Of a stretch of 64,000 nt of DNA, positions 23,590 to 34,300 are shown one piece after another. How positions within the stretch are numbered: the first letter of the stretch is position 1; each line of letters opens with the position of its first letter. The DNA comes from Ypsolopha sequella (taxonomy: Eukaryota > Arthropoda > Insecta > Lepidoptera > Ypsolophidae): contig OW203990.1 of assembly GCA_934047225.1 (NCBI GenBank), positions 28,003,045 through 28,067,044 of the forward strand, in the 5' to 3' direction. The notes under the pieces were generated by a model. It had not been told where the DNA came from and did no database searches. It saw nothing but the letters and a program-made list of their open reading frames with translations. Both the position numbers and the translations under genes were made by a program.

Positions 23590-23740
23590 TTACACTACAG
23601 AACGTGCATGCCTGTATTCAATAAAAATGTTGCTACGACGTAGCATGACTACGCCGACTACGAGCGCCGTAGCGTAAGCGGCTATAGAGACCAGCTCTCG
23701 TAGCACAGTGTTTAATCGCGCGCGACGCCACTTAGTTGAA
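23590..23740. repeat. CGTAGC-rich inverted-repeat element
   Basis: Repeated CGTAGC/GCTACG words, for example CTACGACGTAGCATGACTAC and GAGCGCCGTAGCG. A similar cluster is at 52505-52560 (GTGCGCTACGCCGTAGGC) and a weaker one near 10948. Confidence 0.5.
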
Positions 23741-24254
23741 TCCATAGACAATACAGCCCAGAAAGACGTCTATTATTCAACATCTCGCGTACAAATAATT
23801 CTGTCAACAATCGAAACGGGATACTGCAATCCTATTGGCTCTTCCAATCTTACGTATAGCGCCACAAACTAATCTTTCCCGAAGACGAAGACTCTAACGT
23901 AATGAATATAGAAGCCATTTTGGTTTGGCCTACCGAAACATATAATTTTGGAGTGGCGAATTGTATCTGCTGGTTTAGTCAGATGTGTTGACAGAAATCG
24001 GTCGCTTGTTATGGGGAGTCTGTAGGCTGTATTCGTCTATGGTTGAATCACGTGCAATCAAGTGCGAGGAGCGTGACACGATGTTATTGCGATTAAACAG
24101 TACGTCACACTCCTTGCACATGTGGCGTCGCGCTCCGGTAAACACTATACTACGGGACCTGAAGATTATAAGTCTTGAATTCTTGATCGATACTGCTCGA
24201 AATAAATTATTCATTTTTGAAAAATCTCTCTAACACTTTTCATGATTCGCTTTT
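23741..24254. other. Intergenic DNA, nothing recognised
   Basis: Overlapping ORFs occur on both strands at 23975-24233, without a recognisable family. Confidence 0.45.
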
Positions 24255-24773
24255 TAGGGTTACATAGTACCTAAAAGATACAAAAGGAACTTTTATGGTG
24301 GGACTCCGTTGTCCATCTATCCATCCGTATGTTACATAACTTTAGCACCGACTTGAAATTTGGCACAAAAATAACATTAATTTGCCCACATGACACAATA
24401 AAAAAAATTAAAAAAATTGTTAAAATATTTCCGATACAAAAAGAGTATTTTTTTTTATCCTAAAATACAACACTGGTATTATATTAATTGTAGATATTAA
24501 AGAGATGATTGTAAAACATATATATAAACATATACCTTAACTATATTTCCTGGCTCTGATTTCGAAAAATCACGAAATAATGTATGTCCCCCCCTTATCT
24601 TCAAAACCGGTGGACCGAAAAATATGAAAAAAATCATGATTATGTGCTTACGTAAAAATTACAGGAAAAATATAGCAGTTGAGAAATTCACGAAATCAAA
24701 ATGACGAAATTCCCAAAATTGTCGAATTATGGAACCCTAGGTACACGAGTCTGACTCGTACTTGACCGTTTTT
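24255..24773 (-). repeat. Dispersed lepidopteran repeat, reversed
   Basis: From TTTTTAGGGTTACATAGTAC to CGAGTCTGACTCGTACTTGA, a reversed and diverged form of the GGCCAAGTGCGAGTCGGA family, with CCGGTGGACCGAAAAATATG in the middle as at 6455. Confidence 0.7.
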
Positions 24774-24992
24774 TTTTTTAAATGTAGATCCTCTCTACTA
24801 TTCCATGGTTTCTGTGGTCATGCGAAAGCTTAGTAGTATACAAAATAAATCATTCAACACGGAAATATACGCATATCTTCGGAAATTTATACGTAATTAT
24901 GTAACCATAACGAATGGCAACAAGAACTACAATAAATGCGCTATATATTGTTGCGGCTTAGAAGACTTGAATATTGCCGAAGAGCATTAATT

Positions 24993-25003
24993 ATTTATTT
25001 ATT
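24993..25003 (-). terminator. Polyadenylation signal candidate of gene B
   Basis: AATAAATAAAT on the minus strand, about 120 bases after the gene B stop codon. It is the first canonical AATAAA downstream of the stop. Confidence 0.55.
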
Positions 25004-25123
25004 TTGTTCTACTGTGCAACCATAGCTCTGGCAAAGTCTTCCATCAAATCCTTATAATATTGAAAAAAGATGTTTTCAACAAAAAACAAACGAATCAACC
25101 CCGTTCCAAACTATGAAGAATTA

Positions 25124-25378
25124 CTAGTTCACACTCCTACAATCCCTGGGTTCCTTGCCGAACCACTCTCTCTTCACATTGAGCAGCTTGCAGAATCCTC
25201 GCTTGGCGATTGTGGAGAGGCCAGAGGAGCAGTGAATCAGAGCGCTGATGAGACTCAGCAGTCCTGGGACTGCCAGAGAACCTCGAGAGCTGACGGTGTG
25301 GTACACCAGGCGGTTTTGCTTCTGAAGGTTTCGGTAGTTGCCGACCTTACCCACGTCGACTTTGCTGATGATTTTGTA
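25124..25378 (-). CDS. Gene B exon 8 (C terminus and stop)
   Basis: Acceptor cctctcttccag|TAC, phase 0. It encodes [17 protein letters not shown] (the CA NxRxxQ end motif), then [20 protein letters not shown] and a Lys/Arg-rich tail ending at a stop on 25124. The hydrophobic run could be a GPI or membrane signal, but it is not at the very end as usual for GPI signals. Confidence 0.85.
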   Translation of the reverse strand, partial: YKIISKVDVGKVGNYRNLQKQNRLVYHTVSSRGSLAVPGLLSLISALIHCSSGLSTIAKRGFCKLLNVKREWFGKEPRDCRSVN

Positions 25379-28300
25379 CTGGAAGAGAGGTTTCGGTTAG
25401 GGAGAATCATTTGGAAATTATAACATTAGGTTATACAAAGATCTCTCTTAAGTGGCTTGTACAGTGGAGACCACATCAAGCTTACCCTTGCAGTACGACA
25501 TTAGCCCCTACAGAGAAGAATATAAGCAGAGAATATAAAGTATTACTACGTAAAGAAGCGACACTCACCTCCCCGCGCGAATTTAACGTCCCCCGCAAGT
25601 TAGTGGCAAATCTGGAGGCAGGCAGAGCTCGAGTAGCACTCGTTCACTGCGCGCGTATTTTGTTTTGTTTGGTTGGTTTGGAACACAAACACTTGTACTA
25701 TTTGTTTCATAACATTTATTTTATGTTATGAAACAAATAGTACAAGTGTTTGTGTTCAAAATCGAGATGCTTTTTATGTTTCATCAAGTGGCGACAATCG
25801 CAAGTATAAATATTGTTTTGTTTTATTACGATACTGATTTTTAATCAATATGGTTCGTTATTGTGGTATATATGATTGCCTAGAAAACGGAGCAGCCAAT
25901 AAAGAACGGAGATTTTTCAAATTTCCTTCCTTCCGGTGAACTAAGCCATTTTCTTTTATGTACGTAAAAAACACCTTTGACTCCTCTGAAAGGATTTATT
26001 TTGTGACGTGACCAGTCTGGGGAACCAGAACCTGGGGATTAACCACGCTAAAATTTAGGAAGAGGATCATATATGTTGCTGACTATAAATGTTGTCCCTC
26101 TCTATCGACGACGCTCACACGCTTGCTGCCAGCCCTTGACTAGCTCACGCACACACACAAGCGTGTGCGGACAAGCCAGATGCGCGCGTGAGAGTGTAGG
26201 TAAATAACTTGAGCCGTGACTATGAAGTGTCGGGGGTGTAATATAAGATAGGTACAAAGTCCAATGTGTCTTACTTGATGCGGTCTCCTCTGTACACACG
26301 AGCACAAGCACCACAACACTCTTTATATTTGGCGGCTGAGCAGGCTGGGAGGTGGCTCATCATAAGACGCACAGCGTACTCGTTTTTTGTGAACACCTTA
26401 CAGTAAATCAGATGCCCGGGCTGAAGGTCATGCGTCACCTAGTGAGTGTATGTGACGTGAAAGTAGTCCACACTCGTGCACCCACGTTTTACTGACGATT
26501 ATTACGTCCCAATGTGCTGGGTGGTGAGTCCTATCAGTCACCGTACAATAAAATAAAATAAACCATCTAATTTTATAGAACCTAGCGTAGTTTTTTAAGG
26601 GCAAGTCCTTTTTTTATTTATTTGCGTGTGTATGTTTCTTTGGATACTTGTGCAGTATGATAATTAGAAAACTTGGTTCCAATAATATCAGTCCATTTAT
26701 CCGGTACTTCATCTTTAGACAACAAAGGCGGTAAGGCGCTAAAAGACTGTAAAGGCACTAACATTCAAATTAAGAATAAGTTAAAAGATTTCTTTTTATT
26801 AAATCTAGATTTTATCGAAACTAGTACATAAAAGAATATATATTGTTAGTTTCATAAATGTTCTCAATTAAGTACATAAACTATTTTTGCTAAACTAAGT
26901 CATGCTACGGTATTGCACACGGCAGTTTGTTTGTCACCACACAAAACTACTAGTGTTGAGCTGTTGTAGTTATGTATAACTACCCTCAACGAGGTTAATT
27001 TTTTGTTTTATTAAGTTTAGTGATGATTATTAGTTTAGATCAAGTATTTATTTAACAAGTTTATGTAATCATAAGTGCTAGCATTAAGAGAGAGTGTATG
27101 TCTGCCGATAAACTGTCTTAACAGTTTGGCGGAAAATTATTGTTTTGTTTATATTACTTATGATAAATAAAGTTTTTAAAAATGAATGAATGAATGAAGT
27201 AACCAGGCCCTTTGAACCTAAGACCCACAGGTGAGGGAGATGTGAAATACTTGGTCAATACATACACACATGCTTTTTTATATCTTCAATCACTCACCTG
27301 TGGGTTTTAAGAGGATCAAAGCTGGGCCTGGTTACTATTATCTCCTTTTCTGTCTGTACATTAGAGACACATGATAAGGTATGATATTATACAGTGTGTC
27401 CCTCGTACAAGTGCACATCTGAAAGTGGGTGAAACTAGATCTAAATATATCGACAAAAACAAAGAAAATATTTTTTTTTTAATCTTGAAAAAATACTCCA
27501 CCTGGTTATCTTTGTATGGGACGCGAGCGCAGTGCCTTTGGTTAACCGCTCGTAGAAAATATTGTATTTATGATAGAACGTTGTATTTTTTTTGTTAGAA
27601 TTGTTTCAGCCTAAATACAGGTATCTGGCTGCGTAAACTAAATCATCAAGCTAGTTATTTCAAGTTTTAGGTAGATACTGTGATTACTTGCGGATAAGCC
27701 TGCGATAATTCAATTTAGACAGTGATTAACACCTAAAGCACGTAGGGTTTCAGGCGTTTAGTTGCCCAGGCTGTCTGTAAATATGTACTGCCTGGTACGT
27801 CACTGCGGTAATCTGTTTTATTGGAACAATAGTATTATGATATCTATGTTTTTTTTTTATAATGCTACGAGTAGTACGTAAAGCCGAGAATAGACATGCT
27901 ATTATCCTGCTATTACCAAGCAAATTCTACCGAGTAGACCTTTCTAGAAATGAGCATGCTCGACGAATTCGGTTTTTAAGTTTTCTACCCGAGGTGCGGG
28001 TGGAATAGGGGGCCTTTCGAGCTAGAAACCAATGCGTTTTCAGAAAATGATCAATATAAGCATGCTTTTTTTTGAGCATGCTCATAATGAGCAATTGAAC
28101 ATGCTCTTTTAGTGGCATGTCTGTCTATTTTAATATTGAGAAGGCTTACAAAAATATAGAAAGATAAAGCAACGGTGTTGGCGTATTGATGAAGTAAACT
28201 AACTTGAGTGGCAGCGACGGTGATAGGTTTGTCCATCACGATCCAGGTGACGGCCTCGTTGCAGTCTGGAGTCGTCAGGGACCCGGCGTACGTGTAGTAG

Positions 28301-31300
28301 GACTGGGGGTCGGGGCTCATGAAGCGACTGTGAACAATCACTGGATTTGTTATTATATTACGTACGTGTAGTAGGACTGGGGGTTGGGACTAATGAAGCG
28401 ACTGTGAACAATCACTGGATTTGTTATTATATTACGTACGTGTAGTAAGACTGGGGTTGGGACTAATGAAGCGACTGTGAACAATCACTGGATTTGTTAT
28501 TATATTACGTACGTGTAGTAGGTCTGGGGATTGGAACTAATGAAGCGACGGTAAACAATCACCGGATTTGTTATTATATTACGTACGTGTAGTAGGACTG
28601 GGGGTTGGGACTAATGAAGCGACTGTGAACAATCACTGGATTTGTTATTATATTACGTACGTGTAGTAAGACTGGGGTTGGGACTAATGAAGCGACTGTG
28701 AACAATCACTGGATTTGTTATTATATTACGTACGTGTAGTAGGTCTGGGGATTGGAACTAATGAAGCGACGGTAAACAATCACCGGATTTGTTATTATAT
28801 TACGTACGTGTAGTAGGACTGGGGGTTGGGACTAATGAAGCGACTGTGAACAATCACTGGATTTGTTATTATATTACGTACGTGTAGTAGGACTGGGGGT
28901 TGGGACTAATGAAGCGACTGTGAACAATCACTGGATTTGTTATTATATTACGTACGTGTAGTAAGACTGGGGTTGGGACTAATGAAGCGACTGTGAACAA
29001 TCACTGGATTTGTTATTATATTACGTACGTGTAGTAGGTCTGGGGATTGGAACTAATGAAGCGACGGTAAACAATCACCGGATTTGTTATTATATTACGT
29101 ACGTGTAGTAGGACTGGGGGTTGGGACTAATGAAGCGACTGTGAACAATCACTGGATTTGTTATTATATTACGTACGTGTAGTAGGACTGGGGGTTGGGA
29201 CTAATGAAGCGACTGTGAACAATCACTGGATTTGTTATTATATTACGTACGTGTAGTAGGACTGGGGGTTGGGACTAATGAAGCGACTGTGAACAATCAC
29301 TGGATTTGTTATTATATTACGTACGTGTAGTAAGACTGGGGGTTGGGACTAATGAAGCGACGGTAAACAATCACCGGATTTGTTATTATATTACGTACGT
29401 GTAGTAGGACTGGGAGTCGGGACTGATGAAGCGACTGTGAAAAATCACTGGATTTGTTATTACGCGACAGGACGGGAGTGCGGTAGAGTATATACTCGCG
29501 TACATAATGTCAATATATAACCAGGCGCACTTCCGCACTGTCGCGTAGTCGAACTAGTGAGCGAAGCGAACGAAGTTCTCAGAGTCTACTTGAACAATCC
29601 GGCGTTTGTACGTATGAATGCTTGTCCGACGATAACTCGAGCATCGTTGATAGGAACGTAATGAAATTTGGTAAACAAGTAAATGAGATAAAAATAATTT
29701 TCAAGCCAAATCGGTCAAGGGGTTGCTGCACGGATTTGGTTGCTGTGTTATTGGGGTCGGAAGTCCGCGAGTTCACAGTTCGGGGCGAACTCGCGGACCC
29801 CTTTTACAGCTTGGCTCATGTTCGAACTTGAACATTATTTTTTTCTCATTTTCATGACGTTCCGATCAACAATACTCGGGCTATCGTCGGACGAACACTC
29901 ATACATACAAACGCCGGATTGTTTTAATTTTTTTGTCTCAGAAAACCGGCATTCAAGTACAGAACTCACGTCATATCAATAATGCTGGCAGTTCTCGGCT
30001 CGTCAAGTGTAGGATGGTTGAGGCGGGGGACCATGGCCATTATCTCCTCCAGTGCGAAGTCTGCGCCTTCTATGCCCTTTACCTTTAGAATATACATTGG
30101 AAAGAAATAAATCTGTAATAATGAGAAGTATGTAACTGTACACCGTATGTATTGATGTAACTGTGTACCGGGTGTATTAATGACGTGCTCATAAAATTAA
30201 ATCACATGTTCAAAACAAAATACAATACAAATACAAATACAAAATATCTTTATTGGTAACACAAATTAAATTTACATGGTAATGTTTTTGGAATCACCTT
30301 TTAAGCATGCAATGCTTGTACCAGGTGACTCAGCTCTTTCTATAACTTTATATAATTAACTAAATATAGAAAACAATAATCATTAAAACAAGTTTAATAA
30401 AGATACTAAGTGTAAGATATTTTAATATATTATATAGATATAATTATGTGTGTAAATGTATAATGTATAATTTTAATATTTATGTTATATTTGTGTAATA
30501 TAAATATAAGGAATAATTTAATATTACAAATTAAATAAGATTATAGTGTTAGATTCTATTATATCAATGATAAATTTAAAGATATATTATATAATTAATA
30601 TATATTAAATATACTTATAATAATATGTTATTGTATGCGAGTCAATAAATATTCAGTTTCTTCGTAGTTTAGTGGAAGTAACCAATTAGTAATTGCCTTC
30701 TTACATTCGTAGTAAGGCTTACCATAAATGTTTAATTCATGGTTTAACTTATTGTAAAGGAATGCCGATCGTTTATAGTACTGTACGCTTGCAAATTCGG
30801 TTTTAGTTTCTGGAATTTTAGCTATATTGTATTTTCTTCTTTTCATAAATAGTCTTGCATCATAAACAATATCTTTGTCTTTTTTTAGCACAGTTTGAAG
30901 TATGTACAATTTCCTCACAGATAAACAGTTGCATAATTCGTAAAGGCCACTAGTTGGGAATCTCCTTTTTTTAAAATGCATTATCTTCAGAAGACCACGT
31001 TGGGCCCTTTCAAGGTTCAAGAATTTAGTCTTTCCTGCCCCTCCCCACACTGGAATACAGTAAACCAAGATAGACTGCACCAAAGCGAAATATATTGTGC
31101 TTAGTAAGTCGCTATTTTTATTTTCTGATGATTTGGGTGGTGCAATGTGTCTCAACGTTGCGAATATCCAGCTGAGCTTTCGTATTCGGTTTGCAACTTG
31201 ATCTAGGTGAGGATACCATGATAATCTGTCATCTAAAATTACTCCTAGGTATTTAGTTTGTGATACTTTCTCCAATTTGGGACAGTTACAATTTCCATTA

Positions 31301-34300
31301 AAAGTAGTGACACAGTTGTGAATCTTAATATTAAAGTCACTGTTTGGTTGGCGTCGAGCATTTATGCTAAAGCAGATGTAGTTTGATTTAGAGGCGTTTA
31401 GTGTAAGGAGATTATTTTTTAACCAATGACCCACCCGCTTCAATTCATTTTCGGCATCGATTTTAATTTTATCCCAAGATTCACCAGTGAAGACCACAGC
31501 AGTATCATCAGCGTAACAAAATATTTTTGCATTGCATAATTTCATATTACAGAGATCGTTGATGTAAATCAAAAATAATGTAGGGCCTAAAACGCTTCCT
31601 TGTGGGACACCATATGAAACTTGGGCGTCTTCACTGACTGTTGAAAACCAATTGGGTATAGTGTTATTAAAGTTAAAAATAATTTGTGAAACTGTGCAAG
31701 AGTGTTTTCTTTAAGATTAACTATTGAACAAACAATAATTTTTCTATGCAAGTGGTTAATTAGCAGTAGAGCATGTGGTTTATTTTCAGTCGGGTCAGGG
31801 AGTTGTAGTACATAATGTATGTCATGGACCAAGTGATTAATATGCCCAATATAGCAATATACATAACGCCCAAAATTATTAAATTGACCGGGCAATAGTT
31901 ATGTACATTGACAGGGGCCTATTGGGCAGAGTAAGAAAAATATGTTTTTTATATTACTTCAGCGCAGAAGAGAGCTGGTAGGTTAGGTATGGTGAGTTGC
32001 GCCACGATACTGTCATAGATAAACTTCATGGTTATTTTTTTAGCAATATTCATGGTAATCAAGACAAAGCCTTACAATGTGATAAACAATTGAGTAAAAT
32101 ATATATATACTTAATAATAATAATGATGATGGTCTCCAAGCCGACACGGCTACGGAGACTGCTATTGGTGAGGGTGTGATGGGCTTCGCTGGTGTGCCCG
32201 AATGTGGCTGACGTAACCAATCTTGTCTTTAAATGTTCGTCCGCATATACCACATTTGAGTATTCCGTTCTCGTAGTTGTAGTCAATAGCCACAGGTGGT
32301 CGGGCCTTGAGTTGGTCACGCTTGGAGTCGAGATCTGCTCGTCTTTGTGCTTCAAAGCTAAAAACATTTGTTTGCACAAGATGTCTCCACTCTGGTCTTT
32401 GGGCTGCGTGTTCCTCCCAGGTCTCATGGGGTATATCGCAACTCTTCATATGTCTCTTCAACACGTCCTTGAAACGAAGAAACTGGCCTCCCTGTTTGCG
32501 CTTGCCTTCTCGGAGCTCCGAGTAGAAGACACGCTTCGCCAGCCTCTCATTAGACATGCGCGAGACATGGCCACACCAGCGCGCCCGCGCAGCGCATAAT
32601 AATATAACGTTTATTGCGAGCAACTAGGCAACTATATATATTTATTAAATAATAAAATTTTCAATGCAAACTAAAGGCTTATTTTATATGCATCAAAATT
32701 GTTCATAAAATAAATTTTCCGCACTCATGTTTTTTTTTTCATTTTTCTTTATTAATTTATAGTTGGCACTTAAAAGTTCATGTAAGTGGCGAAAGTCATT
32801 ATTATCTTAGATGCGTACCGAAAATTATGGGTGGGTCTCATTATTTCCATTTTCCATTGGAATGGAAATTCTGATACTGCCAGATTTATGCAAATACGTC
32901 TCACAATAGCCATTGACGTGAAAAACATCGAATCGAAATAGTGATACCCGATTTCTCAAACAAACCGTCTCAGTGTTACCATTATAAGCGATTTATGAAA
33001 ACGCATAGAATTGTCAAAAAATCTCTTCGACGCAAAAAAAAATACCAAGCCTGTTTAGGACAGTTCAAAATGTATGTGTTGACCGTGTAATTTCAATTCA
33101 ACAAATTTGTGTTCGCTAAAAACTTTCGTCACTATAATTCCCGAAATGCAACCGCTGACAGGATGATCATTCCCAAACATAAAACTACTGGTTTTAAAGG
33201 TGGCTTCAAATATGCGGCCGCCAAAATTTGGAATGATTTGCCTCCTCCCCTGCATAAAAATATGTCAATTTATACTTTTAAAAGAAAATATTGATGCATA
33301 CTATTAGATCTACAAAAAACCTAATTAAATTCAGTGGTTCTGTGACATTCATTTCTTTATAAATAATTCTTATGTGAATGCAACACTATGTTTCTAATGT
33401 AATTTGATTATTTTTATGATTGATAATTTTTTTTTCATATGTTTATGTAATAATGCTTTATGTTATTCTGTAGCAAATTTGTTTTTTTTATATAATTTGG
33501 TATTGATCCCCTGTATTGTCCATTATTCTAAATTCATAATTGTATTATTGTAATAGGTTTTTTTATTATGTGTATGAGTATTCCTACCTGCAACGAGAGT
33601 GAGAATGTTACTTTAGTTGTATTGGGTCAATCTGAAAATCAGCGCTGTAATGTTTTTAGCTTACAGCAAATGCTGAGATTGGTCCATTTTGTTAACAAAA
33701 TATGTATAAATTTATTAATTAAAATTTATTTTTATGTTTTGATTTTGTGGCAAATAAATAATATTTCTATTTCTATTTCTATTTCTAATTCATAAATCAT
33801 AATTAGGCTTGGTAGTGGCAACGACAGTACTACTACTGGTAGTGGTAGTTCCGTTGCTTATAAATAAATAAAAAATGTTTACGTATCACTGTCGACTTAT
33901 TGACAATTAATCCATCAAAAACATTCTCAGTGGCCAGTACCTATCTATTGGTAGAGGAAATTGCGGCGTCTGATAAGCGACCGTGAAGTCGGCGTCGCGA
34001 TTTTAAAAACGCAATGGAAATAGTGATACATGTAGTATCAGAATAACCGTCAATGGTTATTCTCAGTGGAAATAATGAGACCCACCCAGCATTATTTGGT
34101 TGTGAAAAAAATAGGCGCGGTAGTGTCGTTCATTTGGCAACGACACTACTGGTAGTGCGGCTGGTAGTGTCGTCGCCAGAAAATGAAACAAAGAACTATA
34201 TAACCTCTTAGCAATGAATGTGACAGTAATACAGTTGGATGACATTTTTGGAACGTACCGTTTTTCTCCGTCTAGCTAGCAATTTGTGTGCACAGAAAGT

